Part shown: piece by piece, positions 5,762 to 13,434 of the stretch
How the letters are laid out: each line of letters starts with the position of its first letter
Position numbering within the stretch: the stretch's first letter is position 1
Translations under genes and position numbers: made by a program
The notes under the pieces: model-generated
What the model was told of the DNA's origin: nothing
Databases searched by the model: none
What the model saw: the letters and a program-made list of their open reading frames with translations, nothing else
Source: a bacterium
GTDB taxonomy: Bacteria > UBP15 > UBA6099 > DSWB01
Direction: 5' to 3'
Length of the DNA stretch: 13,434 nt
NCBI GenBank assembly: GCA_020061125.1
Contig: JAGUYV010000172.1
Location: 1 to 13,434 of the forward strand

Positions 5762-6706
5762 TCACATTCCGGCCTTGAGGGCGTCCATGAGCTTGAGCAT
5801 GGCCGGCCCCCACACGATGATGAGCATGGATGGGAAGATGAACAGCACGAGCGGGAACAGGAGCTTGAGCGGCGCTTTCATGGCGGCTTCCTCGGCGCGC
5901 TGGCGGCGCTTCTGGCGCATGCTCTCGGATTGCACGCGAAGCACCTCGGCGATGCTCACTCCGAGCTGGTAGGACTGGATAAGCGCGGCGCAGAAGATTT
6001 TCATGTCCGGCAGATCCACGCGGTCGCTCATGGCGCGCAGGGCGTCGCTGTGCTTGAGTCCGATGCGCATGTCCTGGAGCATGCGGCGGATTTCCATGGA
6101 CACCGCGCCCTTGAGCTTTTCCGCGGCGTGCATGAGCGCCTGCTCGAAGCCCAGGCCCGCTTCCACGCTCACGCTCAACAGATCGAGCAGATCGGGCAGG
6201 CTGTCGCTGATTTCGGTTTTGCGCTCGGTCTCCTTGAGGCGCAGCCACAGGTCCGGGGCCATGAACCCGAGCATGGGCGCGAGCAGAATGAAGGACGGCA
6301 GGCGGCGGACCACATCCGCGTTCGCACCCAGACCAACGCGGGCCGAGACATAGAACAGCACAAATGCGCCGCCCGTGATGAGCGCGGCCAGGCCCTTGAT
6401 GCCTAGAAAGGTCATGGGTTCCGTGCGCGGGTATCCGGCCAGGGCCAGGCGGCGCTCCACGCGGTCCAGAAAACTCTGCGGCGTCACGCTGCCCAGGAGC
6501 GCGCCCAGGCGCGAGAACACGGGCTGCAGCACGCGCTCGGCGAACGGGCGCGCCATCTCCAGTTCGTGCAGGGAAATGCCTCCGTCGCTCACATCTATGC
6601 TCTGGAGGCGCGCCTTGATCTGACGGCGCCGCATCATCGAATCCGCGATGCTGTACGACAGCGCCGCGCACGATACGCAGATCATGATCGCAAAGATGAT
6701 TTGCAT
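5762..6706 (-). CDS. tadC: TadC, Tad pilus inner-membrane platform protein
   Basis: 314 residues with a T2SSF (GspF/PilC-like) domain at about 169-293: SLPDLLDLLSVSVEAGLGFEQAL, then IGLKHSDALRAMSDRV and ALIQSYQLGVSIAEVLR, the typical TadC blocks. Membrane helices are at about 3-20, 100-120, 135-152 and 280-300. Together with TadB it anchors the CpaF ATPase to the membrane and helps extract and polymerise the Flp pilin. Its ATG is 4 bases after the tadB stop, and AAGGTG in the end of tadB serves as ribosome binding site, so the two are translationally linked. Confidence 0.93.
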   Translation of the reverse strand: MQIIFAIMICVSCAALSYSIADSMMRRRQIKARLQSIDVSDGGISLHELEMARPFAERVLQPVFSRLGALLGSVTPQSFLDRVERRLALAGYPRTEPMTFLGIKGLAALITGGAFVLFYVSARVGLGANADVVRRLPSFILLAPMLGFMAPDLWLRLKETERKTEISDSLPDLLDLLSVSVEAGLGFEQALMHAAEKLKGAVSMEIRRMLQDMRIGLKHSDALRAMSDRVDLPDMKIFCAALIQSYQLGVSIAEVLRVQSESMRQKRRQRAEEAAMKAPLKLLFPLVLFIFPSMLIIVWGPAMLKLMDALKAGM

Positions 6707-6710
6707 GGCG

Positions 6711-7658
6711 TCACACCTTGATGTCCACGATTTTGCGGATGATCAGCATGCCCAGGACTTCGCTCACGGCCGCGGCGGACAGCATCATGCGGCCCACGGA
6801 TTCCTTGAAAAGAATGCCGATGTAGTCCGGGGAAATCAGATACATGACAACGGCCAGGATCACGGGCAGGAGCACGAGAATCACGCCCGAGAGTCGGCCC
6901 TGCGCGGTGAGGGTTCGCACCTGGCCCTTGATGCGCACGCGCTCGCGGATGGTGACCGCTATCTTGTCCAGAATTTCCGACAGGTTTCCGCCCACCTCGC
7001 GCTGGATGATCACGCTGGTCATCACCAGATCAATGTCCGCGTTGTCCACGCGTTCCACGAGATTCTTCACGGACTGCTCGAAGGCCATGCCGAGCTTGAT
7101 CTCCTGAAGCATTTTGGCGAACTCCTCGCACACGGGCGGGGGAAGCTCGCGGGTGATGAGGTCAATGGATTGCAGGAAGCTGTACCCGGACTTGAGGGAA
7201 TTCGAGATCAGGGTCACGGCGTCGAGCATCTGGGCCTCGAACATTTTTTTACGCGCGGCCTGGCGGTGGCGCAGATAGAAAAAAGGAAGAGCCGCGCCCG
7301 CGGCCGAGCAGATTATGGCCAGGGGCTTGCTGTTGAAAAACAACAGAACCAGAAGCGGAACGAACGACGCGCACAGGAACACGATGACGATGAACTCGGA
7401 GACCTTGATTGTGAGATTGGCGCGGCGCAGAGCGCGGCGCAGCATGGCGGTGGCGCTGAATTTCTTGATGGCCGCGTCCAGAGCCGTGAAAACGCCGCCC
7501 TCGGATTTGGGTCTGGCGGCCTCGGGTTCTTCAAAAAGCTCCGCGTCTCCGGCCTGCATGCGACGCTCCAATTTTCTGCGGCGGCGCGCGTCTGCAAACC
7601 CGGCGGCGAAGAACACGGCCAGGGAAATGGCGAGAAAGATCAGAATTGCCGTCAGCAT
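6711..7658 (-). CDS. tadB: TadB, Tad pilus inner-membrane platform protein
   Basis: 315 residues from the ATG at 7658. Membrane helices are at about 3-20, 87-107, 113-129, 258-276 and 291-307; the T2SSF domain is at about 142-270, with FEAQMLDAVTLISNSLKSGYS, LGMAFEQSVKNLVERV and VIIQREVGGNLSEILDKIA as the diagnostic blocks. It forms the platform with TadC. A GTG at 7673 in the same frame overlaps the cpaF stop by 4 bases (GTGA), but GAGG lies 9 bases before the ATG at 7658 and the protein begins there in the usual hydrophobic way; the GTG start (320 residues) remains possible. Confidence 0.92.
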   Translation of the reverse strand: MLTAILIFLAISLAVFFAAGFADARRRRKLERRMQAGDAELFEEPEAARPKSEGGVFTALDAAIKKFSATAMLRRALRRANLTIKVSEFIVIVFLCASFVPLLVLLFFNSKPLAIICSAAGAALPFFYLRHRQAARKKMFEAQMLDAVTLISNSLKSGYSFLQSIDLITRELPPPVCEEFAKMLQEIKLGMAFEQSVKNLVERVDNADIDLVMTSVIIQREVGGNLSEILDKIAVTIRERVRIKGQVRTLTAQGRLSGVILVLLPVILAVVMYLISPDYIGILFKESVGRMMLSAAAVSEVLGMLIIRKIVDIKV

Positions 7659-7669
7659 GGCGGCGGTCC

Positions 7670-9028
7670 TCACACTTCACAGAAAACTGACAGCGGCATT
7701 TTGATGCCCGCGGCCTTGAACCGTTCCACGAACTGGGGCACGATGCCCGTGGGTTTGATTTTGCCGATGTAGCGGCCTCTGTCGTCCACGCCCTGGCTCT
7801 CGAACTTGAAGATGTCCTGGAGCGTGATGATGTTGTTTTCCAGTCCGAGCACCTCGGTGATGTGCGTGATGCGGCGCGTGCCGTCCTTGAGGCGTTCCTG
7901 GTGCACGATGAGATCCAGGGCCGAGCAGATCTGCTCGCGAATGGCGCGCAGGGGCAGGTCCATGCCGGCCATGAGCACCATGGTTTCGATGCGGGCCAGG
8001 GTGTCGCGGGGCGAGTTCGAGTGCGCGGTGGTGATGGACCCGTCGTGGCCCGTGTTCATGGCCTGCAGCATGTCAAGGGATTCGCCGCCGCGCACCTCGC
8101 CGATCACGATGCGGTCCGGGCGCATGCGCAGGCAGTTGCGCACAAGATCGCGAATGGAGACATGGCCCTTGCCCTCGATGTTGGGCGGGCGGCTTTCCAG
8201 GGTCACCACATGGTCCTGCCGCAGTTGCAGTTCGGCCGCGTCCTCCACGGTCACGATGCGCTCGTCGGTTGGAATGAATGACGAGAGCACATTCAGCGTA
8301 GTGGTTTTGCCCGAGCCGGTGCCGCCGGACACGATGATGTTAAGTCGCGCCCTGACGCAGGATTCAAGGAAAGTGGCGATCTCGCGGGAGATGGTGCCGA
8401 ACCCGATCAGATCCTCGACCTGGAAGGGATCCTTTGAGAATTTGCGGATGGTGAGGCAGGGGCCGGTCAGCGCCAGGGGCGGGATGATCGCATTGACGCG
8501 GGACCCGTCCTTGAGGCGCGCGTCCACCATGGGCGACGCCTCGTCAATGCGCCGGCCCAGCGGGGACACGATTTTCTCGATGATGCGCAGCACATGGGTT
8601 TTGTCCTTGAACCGCACGGCCGTTTTTTCGAGGCGGCCCGCGCGTTCCACATACACGGAGTCCGGGCCGTTGACCATGACCTCGTTGATTTCCGGGTCGC
8701 GGATCAGCGGCTCGATGGGGCCGAGTCCCAGAATTTCGTGGCTCAACTCCTCGATGACGCGCTCGCGCTCGGCCCGGTGCATGACCATGCCGTTGTTCTC
8801 GACCACGGACTCGACCACCGTGGATATGGCTTTGAGGGTTTTGTCCTCGCGCACATCTCCGAACAGAATGTCCTCGCCCAGTTCCTCGACCAGGCGTTCG
8901 TGAACCTGCGCGCGCAGTGCGGCCATGGCGGCATCCCGCTTGCGCCGCGCCTGCTTTTCGTGTTCGGACTCCGCGGGTTCTCCGCCGTTGGCCTGCGCGG
9001 TTGTTTTGACTCGATCCAGAAGACCCAT
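7670..9028 (-). CDS. cpaF: CpaF/TadA, Tad pilus assembly ATPase
   Basis: 452 residues. The N-terminal region (about 40-140) holds RDPEINEVMVNGPDSVYVERAG in two parts, typical of CpaF. The RecA-like ATPase has Walker A GGTGSGKTT at 235-243, the Asp box VEDAAELQL at 261-269, Walker B IVIGEVRGGE at 307-316, and the His box GHDGSITTAHSNSPRD at 327-342. All key residues are present. The hexameric ATPase powers assembly, and in some systems retraction, of the Flp pilus. GGGAGGA lies 8 bases before the ATG. It follows cpaE after 17 bases and its stop overlaps the alternative GTG of tadB. Confidence 0.97.
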   Translation of the reverse strand: MGLLDRVKTTAQANGGEPAESEHEKQARRKRDAAMAALRAQVHERLVEELGEDILFGDVREDKTLKAISTVVESVVENNGMVMHRAERERVIEELSHEILGLGPIEPLIRDPEINEVMVNGPDSVYVERAGRLEKTAVRFKDKTHVLRIIEKIVSPLGRRIDEASPMVDARLKDGSRVNAIIPPLALTGPCLTIRKFSKDPFQVEDLIGFGTISREIATFLESCVRARLNIIVSGGTGSGKTTTLNVLSSFIPTDERIVTVEDAAELQLRQDHVVTLESRPPNIEGKGHVSIRDLVRNCLRMRPDRIVIGEVRGGESLDMLQAMNTGHDGSITTAHSNSPRDTLARIETMVLMAGMDLPLRAIREQICSALDLIVHQERLKDGTRRITHITEVLGLENNIITLQDIFKFESQGVDDRGRYIGKIKPTGIVPQFVERFKAAGIKMPLSVFCEV

Positions 9029-9045
9029 AGCCCCGTTCCTCCCTG

Positions 9046-10227
9046 TTACTTAGCGGTTCTTTTCCCGAAGAGGGACAGCAGCCCCCTGCGGCGCGGCGCG
9101 GGTTCGGGAGCTCCGCACAGCGCACGCGCCATGTCCGTGACCGCGAGCGAATATTTGTTTCTCGGACTGACGCATACGGCGGGAGCGCCCGCGTTCACAG
9201 TCTGAACCAGCAGATTTCCGTCGCTCGGAATCTGGTAATTGACTTTGCGTTTGCACAGCTTTTCAATTTCCGCCCTGGTGATGCCGAACTTGCTGTCGCT
9301 GCGGTTCATGATGATCTCGATGCGGTCGTTCTCGTAGCCCAGAGAATTGGTCATCACATCGAGCACGCGCTTGAGGTTTTTCACGGACAGAATGATAGGC
9401 GTGACAATGAGGAAAACTTTCTGGGAGCGGTCGAGAGCAGCCAGAGACACATCGTGGAACGAAGGCGCCGTGTCAATAAGGATGTAATCGAACTGCCCCT
9501 GCAGGCCGCGCAGAAGAGCCTCGATGTGGTGGCTTTTGATCAGTTCGGCTTCCTCGGGTTTGGCGGGCGAGGCGAGCAGGGAAATGTTCTCGCGGATCTG
9601 GGTGAGACAGGACGCGGCCTGGTCTGGCTGACCGCCGCCCGAGATGGCGTCCACGATGGTGGCGCGGGGGTGCGCGTCGAAGATCATGGCCAGATCTCCG
9701 AATTGCAGATCAAGGTCCAGGAGGCACACGCGCGTGTCCGGCCTTTCGCTGGCCAGAGCGAACGCCATGTTCGCCAGCAGAGTGCTTTTGCCCGCTCCGC
9801 CCTTGGTAGTGAAGAAAGTGAAGGTCTGCGTATCGCGCGCCTGCGAGGGTTCGGAAGCAGGTGCGGGCGCGGCGCGCAGGCTGCCCGATGCGCGGTTGAG
9901 GATTTCCTCGATGTGCCGGGGATCGATGGGACGCGCCAGAAAATCGCGCGCGCCATAGCGCATGGCCAGGCGCATGGCGTCCGGCTCGTTCCTTTCGGAA
10001 ACGAACACGATGCAGGTTCCAGGATTGCGCGCAAGGGGCGAGCCGTTCAGGGTTTCGCGCACATCGTCAAAATCAATCAGCGCCAGGTCAGGGCATTCGT
10101 TCGCGGGCAGGGCCTTGAGCGCATCCAGTGCGGGCAGTGTCCGCACCTGCGCGCAGCCGTCGAGCGCCTGGCGCAGGTCGTCCCAGTTGCGTGAACTGAC
10201 AATCGCGGCCGTGTGTTTTGTGTCCAT
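9046..10227 (-). CDS. cpaE: CpaE/TadZ, ParA-like pilus localisation ATPase
   Basis: 393 residues. An atypical receiver-like N-terminal domain (about 5-115; acidic stretch DLALIDFDD at 47-55, but the usual Lys before Pro is Arg in ARPID) is followed by a MinD/ParA ATPase: deviant Walker A KGGAGKST at 142-149, Walker A' DLDLQFGD at 171-178, Walker B DYILIDTAP at 247-255. CpaE/TadZ proteins place the Tad apparatus at a cell pole or other site. The receiver has probably lost phosphorylation and serves as a docking domain. The GTG at 10239 is in frame, but the ATG at 10227 has AAGGTGGGG upstream and was chosen. It begins 13 bases after the secretin stop. Confidence 0.94.
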   Translation of the reverse strand: MDTKHTAAIVSSRNWDDLRQALDGCAQVRTLPALDALKALPANECPDLALIDFDDVRETLNGSPLARNPGTCIVFVSERNEPDAMRLAMRYGARDFLARPIDPRHIEEILNRASGSLRAAPAPASEPSQARDTQTFTFFTTKGGAGKSTLLANMAFALASERPDTRVCLLDLDLQFGDLAMIFDAHPRATIVDAISGGGQPDQAASCLTQIRENISLLASPAKPEEAELIKSHHIEALLRGLQGQFDYILIDTAPSFHDVSLAALDRSQKVFLIVTPIILSVKNLKRVLDVMTNSLGYENDRIEIIMNRSDSKFGITRAEIEKLCKRKVNYQIPSDGNLLVQTVNAGAPAVCVSPRNKYSLAVTDMARALCGAPEPAPRRRGLLSLFGKRTAK

Positions 10228-10240
10228 GGCAATCCCCACC

Positions 10241-11599
10241 TTAGTTGACTCCGTTGCCGGCCGGTTCGGGCCGGGTGTCCACGCCGGGCGCGGACAGGAT
10301 CCGCGACAGGTCTATAAATCGTTTTTCCACGCCTGCAGCCGGTTCCGCATCCTGCATGATGTGCGGGGTGAGCGAGATGACCAGCTCGGATTTGCTCGTT
10401 TGCGTGCGCTTGCTGCGGAACAGGCCGCCCACTGCGGGCAGGTCCCCGAGCACCGGCACTTTCTTGCGCTCCGTGGTGGTTTCCTCGTTTGTGAGTCCGC
10501 CCAGGAAAACCGTTTCGCCGTCCTGCAGGCGGATTTCAGAAAGCACCTCGCGGGTGTTGATGATGGGCGCGGCGGTCTCGCTCGACGAACTGGGATTTCC
10601 CACCCAGCCGACCACATTGCTCACCTCGGGCTTGACCCACAGGGTGATGCTCTGGTCTTCGCCCACGCGAGGCACTACGGTCAGGATGATGCCCGTGTTC
10701 ATGTAGGTGTAGGACACCAGGCCGCGCTCGTTGTCGCGGGATGCGATGGGCAGGCTTTCGCCGGACAGGATCCACGCCGTGTTTCCATCCAGCACCGCAA
10801 CCTTGGAGTTCACCAGGGTTTCGCCGATTTCGTGGGTTTGAAGCGTATTGAGCGTAATGGTGAACCTGTCCGTAAGATCGTTGAAGGTGTCGAACACGAA
10901 CGACATGGCGTCGCCGGTTTCGGCATTGGTGTCGGCAGTTGCGGAATAGCGCCCATTCTGTCCCATGAGAATATTGCCAAGTCGCTTGATGTCGTCGTTG
11001 CCGATTTCAATCACGCGCGCTTCGATGACCACCTGGCGGCGGGGCGAATCCAGGTCGTGAAGCATGGCGCGCGCCGCTTCGAGCTCTTCGGGCGTTCCGA
11101 GCATTGACACGCGGTTGCCCATTCCGTCAATGGTTACATGCTCCGCGCCCAGGAGCGGCGTGAGCATGGCCGCCACATGCTTGAGTTTGGCCTCGTCCAC
11201 CTTGGTGATGACCTCGGTGTAGGTGTCGTTCACTTTCTGCTCGGTGTAGGTGAAGTTGTAGTGGCGGAACTGGAAGGATTCGCGTTCGAGGAGCGCGGCC
11301 TGCGAGGACACGCGCACGGTGAAGGACTGCATTTCATCCGAAGGCCCGGCCCAAACCGCGAGTGTGGTTGCGCCCGGCGTTTTGGCGTTGAGCAGGATTT
11401 CGTCCGCGCGATCGGGGAATGTGGCCATATCGGCCACGGCCGGGTTACCCACGGCCATGCGTTTGAGCTGGGGGAAGGCCATGACCAGGGTTTCACCCTC
11501 AAACAGGGAGATCTCTTTTCGAGGGGCGTCCGCAGCCCGGGCCGGGGCGCAGGCCATGAATACAATCAGAAAGATGGAAGCATATTTAAGGGATTTCAT
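10241..11599 (-). CDS. cpaC: CpaC/RcpA, Tad pilus outer-membrane secretin
   Basis: 452 residues. A signal peptide (about 1-22, ending ACAPARA-AD) precedes the pilus-assembly N-terminal domain (about 27-97, EISLFEGETLVMAFPQLKRM and VGNPAVADM), a BON-like and N1 region (about 110-200), and the secretin core (about 240-415): SKVAVLDGNTAWILSGE, GIILTVVPRV, VLSEIRLQDGETVFLGGL, and the invariant VPVLGDLPAVGGLFRS at 381-396. A secretin ring lets the pilus cross the outer membrane, showing a diderm host. AGGAG lies 7 bases before the ATG, inside the end of cpaB; the start overlaps the cpaB stop by 4 bases (ATGA). Confidence 0.96.
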   Translation of the reverse strand: MKSLKYASIFLIVFMACAPARAADAPRKEISLFEGETLVMAFPQLKRMAVGNPAVADMATFPDRADEILLNAKTPGATTLAVWAGPSDEMQSFTVRVSSQAALLERESFQFRHYNFTYTEQKVNDTYTEVITKVDEAKLKHVAAMLTPLLGAEHVTIDGMGNRVSMLGTPEELEAARAMLHDLDSPRRQVVIEARVIEIGNDDIKRLGNILMGQNGRYSATADTNAETGDAMSFVFDTFNDLTDRFTITLNTLQTHEIGETLVNSKVAVLDGNTAWILSGESLPIASRDNERGLVSYTYMNTGIILTVVPRVGEDQSITLWVKPEVSNVVGWVGNPSSSSETAAPIINTREVLSEIRLQDGETVFLGGLTNEETTTERKKVPVLGDLPAVGGLFRSKRTQTSKSELVISLTPHIMQDAEPAAGVEKRFIDLSRILSAPGVDTRPEPAGNGVN

Positions 11600-12705
11600 T
11601 GCGCGGCTCCTTTCACGGCGAGCGGGAATTCATTCACTGGCACGAGTGCGGACGGGGGCGCGGAAGAGCTGCCCGCGGACGGGTGCGACGAAAGCTGCGA
11701 TCCGCGCATTACATACACGCCCGGCCCCGCGGGCGGCGCGCCCGCGGGCGCTCCCAGATATTCCTGCGGCACCACGGGCAGAGGGTCCATGTCCGGCATG
11801 GGCTGCGACGCATAATGAGACGCCGCGCGGCGCGAGGCCTTGGCCGCGTCATTGTCTGCGTTTTCTTCTTTTTCACTCTTCACGGATGTGACTTTTGCGA
11901 TACGCGACGCGTCGAATCCATTGACTTCAAGCAGATCCGTGGCGAACACAGGCTGAAACGCCTTGTCCGAATCCGGGTAGTCGCGCTCGTCCGCGCCGTG
12001 CAGTGTGAGCTTGATGTGGCCGATGGACTCGGCCAGCACAAGCATGCTTGCATGGCGCGGCTCCACAGCAAGGGTTACGCTCTGATACTCGGGGCCGTCG
12101 TTGTCCATCTTGGACGACATTTTCTGCATGGTGTCGCCAGGCCAGGACTCGAGCTTTTTGTCCACGGCCAGCACCAGGGTTTTCCGCAGTAGCGTCGTAC
12201 CCACATCCGGGCCGTTGATTTTGCGTCCGTCCACGAACAGGAGAATGTCCACGAAGTCGCCCGGCCGGATCATGTTGGCAACGCCCGTGGGAACGCTCGT
12301 GGGAATGGTTACGGCGCGGTATCCCGCGGGGATGGCGAAGGTGAGATCCGAAGGCGCTTTCTTTCCCGCGATGTGAGGCTCCAGCAGCACTTCGTCCTTG
12401 ATGAGATCGTCGTTCAGAATCTTGTCCACAGCCTTCTTGACATCGGACACGGCCATGGGGTGGGCCAGGCTTTTAGGCACCTCCACGGCCTTGAGCATTT
12501 CTGGCTTGATTTTGGTGCGTCGCGGGATGTCTTTGACTGCAACCACAACCATGCGTGTTTCCTGCTCCTGGGCCGCGGCGGCGTTTTTAGAAGCGGCGTT
12601 TTTCTTGGAAAACGGCGCTGCGCCGTGCGACCACGCATAGAACGCGCCAGCGGCCAGAAGGCCCAGCAGCAGCGACGCCGCAATGACCACTCCTTTTTCT
12701 CTCAT
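11596..12705 (-). CDS. cpaB: CpaB/RcpC, Tad pilus periplasmic assembly protein
   Basis: 369 residues. A single N-terminal membrane helix (about 5-24) is followed by a SAF domain (about 52-113, MVVVAVKDIPRRTKIKPEML and LLEPHI) and the RcpC/CpaB domain (about 117-260, FAIPAGYRAVTIPTS, IRPGDFVDILLF, VTLAVEPRHASMLVLAE). CpaB is thought to brace the secretin in the periplasm and gate it. The last 90 residues (about 280-369) are an Ala/Pro/Ser-rich, low-complexity tail longer than in most CpaB proteins; it may be a flexible tether to peptidoglycan or to the secretin (inference). It overlaps cpaC by 4 bases. GAGG lies 11 bases before the ATG. An 83-base gap, in which I see no gene, separates it from the TadE gene. 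Confidence 0.93.
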   Translation of the reverse strand: MREKGVVIAASLLLGLLAAGAFYAWSHGAAPFSKKNAASKNAAAAQEQETRMVVVAVKDIPRRTKIKPEMLKAVEVPKSLAHPMAVSDVKKAVDKILNDDLIKDEVLLEPHIAGKKAPSDLTFAIPAGYRAVTIPTSVPTGVANMIRPGDFVDILLFVDGRKINGPDVGTTLLRKTLVLAVDKKLESWPGDTMQKMSSKMDNDGPEYQSVTLAVEPRHASMLVLAESIGHIKLTLHGADERDYPDSDKAFQPVFATDLLEVNGFDASRIAKVTSVKSEKEENADNDAAKASRRAASHYASQPMPDMDPLPVVPQEYLGAPAGAPPAGPGVYVMRGSQLSSHPSAGSSSAPPSALVPVNEFPLAVKGAAQ

Positions 12706-12788
12706 GGGTTTTCAGTCCTCTCTCACAAAGTTATTTCAAGAGCGCATGAAGCCGGAAGTCTCCGCATGGCGCGCACTGGCGGCGCATG

Positions 12789-13241
12789 TCAGATTCCTCC
12801 TTCAAAGCGGAACTCGGCCTCGCCGGCCAGGTTCTGCGGCACAATGAGCCAATCAATGCCGGTGATGGGCACATACGCCTGGTTCGCGATAGAGACTTTT
12901 ATGGATTGGATCTGTGAGGCGTCCGGCAGGATTGTAATGGTTATGTTGCCTGCGATGTTGTTTGTGATCTGGCCGGGCAGGGCCTGAAGGCGCTGCTGCA
13001 CGATGGCTTTGATCTCCGCTTCGCGGGTGGAATAATTCGTGCCCCAGTCGCTGATGACCACGGCCTCGCGCGCGCCCTCGCGCACCGCATTTTCTACCGT
13101 GGTTTTGCTCCACAAAAAGAAGCCCCATTCCATGAGGTGCAGGAGCAGGAACAGGAACAGGGAAGCGATGAGGGCGAATTCGACCACGGCCTGGCCGCGC
13201 TGTGCGCGGAATTTCGGGTTGTCAGTAATTGCTTTGCACAT
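12789..13241 (-). CDS. TadE-like pseudopilin
   Basis: 150 residues. The motif RGQAVVEFALIASLFLFLLLH near residues 15-35 is the TadE signature: a Gly (16), then Glu at +5 (21) in a hydrophobic helix, the pattern cut by the Tad prepilin peptidase. The rest is a small periplasmic domain with NAVREGAREAVV at 51-62, typical of TadE. Minor pseudopilins of this kind prime or tip the Flp pilus. The ATG at 13241 has GGGGTGA 5 bases upstream and was chosen; a GTG at 13250, which overlaps the cpaA stop as GTGA, would add three residues. Only one TadE-like gene is in view. Confidence 0.9.
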   Translation of the reverse strand: MCKAITDNPKFRAQRGQAVVEFALIASLFLFLLLHLMEWGFFLWSKTTVENAVREGAREAVVISDWGTNYSTREAEIKAIVQQRLQALPGQITNNIAGNITITILPDASQIQSIKVSIANQAYVPITGIDWLIVPQNLAGEAEFRFEGGI

Positions 13242-13246
13242 GAGAA

Positions 13247-13434
13247 TCACCCCGAGACATGGAAGAGCCAGGGCGTGAGAATGTGAGCGAGGATCACGCC
13301 CACGGCGATGGCGCCCGCGTAGGGGAACGCGCCCGCGGCCTGCGCCGCGTCCGCATTGCCGGCTTTGCGCGGGTCTGTGCGATAATACAGGAGCACGCAG
13401 ATGGTTTTCATGTTGCGCAGGGTGCGGCGCAGGC
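13247..13434 (-). CDS. cpaA: CpaA/TadV prepilin peptidase, C-terminus only
   Basis: The last 61 residues of a frame entering from the right edge. It ends with KAGNADAAQAAGAFPYAGAI, a hydrophobic helix AVGVILAHILTPWLF and a short tail. The Pro-Tyr-x-x-Ala-Ile-x-x-Gly motif before the last helix is typical of A24 prepilin peptidases of the CpaA/TadV type. The two catalytic aspartates lie outside the window, so the call rests on this C-terminal motif plus its place directly before tadE in a Tad operon. The enzyme cleaves Flp and TadE-type precursors at the inner membrane. Confidence 0.75.
   Translation of the reverse strand, partial: LRRTLRNMKTICVLLYYRTDPRKAGNADAAQAAGAFPYAGAIAVGVILAHILTPWLFHVSG

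Noticed and set aside
6401-6406. CTAG is also very rare (one copy noticed)
   Set aside because: Scarcity of CTAG is common in bacteria and is not specific to this genome; unlike ACGT it is not noteworthy by itself.
5388-6671. A 427-codon minus-strand frame that contains the DUF192 protein as its last 122 residues
   Set aside because: The upstream part is an Arg/Ala/Pro-rich shadow of tadC in another frame; the real DUF192 start is the ATG at 5756.
6648-7772. 374-codon plus-strand frame opposite tadC and tadB
   Set aside because: Shadow of tadB, very rich in His, Gln and Gly, no homology visible.
1-13434. CRISPR arrays, tRNA or rRNA genes, insertion sequences with transposase
   Set aside because: No regularly spaced repeats, no cloverleaf or rRNA-like sequence and no transposase motifs were seen on either strand.

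Overview
The window is GC-rich and comes from a diderm bacterium: it encodes an outer-membrane secretin of a Tad/Flp pilus machine, a PII nitrogen-signalling protein behind a near-perfect sigma-54 promoter, and a FapA (DUF342) protein. This mix fits uncultured Deltaproteobacteria-like or PVC/Hydrogenedentota-like lineages, but nothing here fixes the phylum. The intergenic palindromic repeat pair is a style I associate with the latter groups, which is only an inference.

Left part (1-2700, all minus strand): the first 26 codons of a PII (GlnB/GlnK) gene run off the left edge. It sits behind a sigma-54 promoter at 142-158. Upstream are a fapA/DUF342 gene, with a long hairpin directly after its stop codon, and a PlsC-type acyltransferase gene with its own TATAAT promoter. 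Then comes a gene-poor, visibly AT-richer gap of about 0.7 kb.

Middle (3333-4954, plus strand): an extended -10 promoter leads into a two-gene unit, a short NfeD protein (TTG start, very strong ribosome binding site) and a stomatin/SPFH protein. This is the classic NfeD-SPFH pair of the inner membrane. A 28-bp perfect inverted repeat (5063-5237), each arm itself a hairpin, lies between this unit and the convergent pilus operon.

Right part (5388-13434, minus strand): a compact Tad pilus operon. In transcription order it is cpaA/tadV (prepilin peptidase, 5' part outside the window), a TadE-like pseudopilin, cpaB/rcpC, cpaC/rcpA (secretin), cpaE/tadZ, cpaF/tadA (ATPase), tadB, tadC and a DUF192 gene. 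Several junctions are 4-bp overlaps or gaps of a few bases, so the genes are probably co-transcribed. No Flp pilin, TadD or TadG is in view; Flp would be expected beyond the right edge.

The most unusual property belongs to the whole window: the tetranucleotide ACGT appears to be completely absent from all 13.4 kb, coding and non-coding, although ACG followed by A, C or G is common. Asp-Val, Asn-Val and His-Val junctions use GAT, AAT and CAT codons in otherwise C-ending genes. This suggests very strong selection against an ACGT site, for example by a restriction system or another ACGT-directed process.
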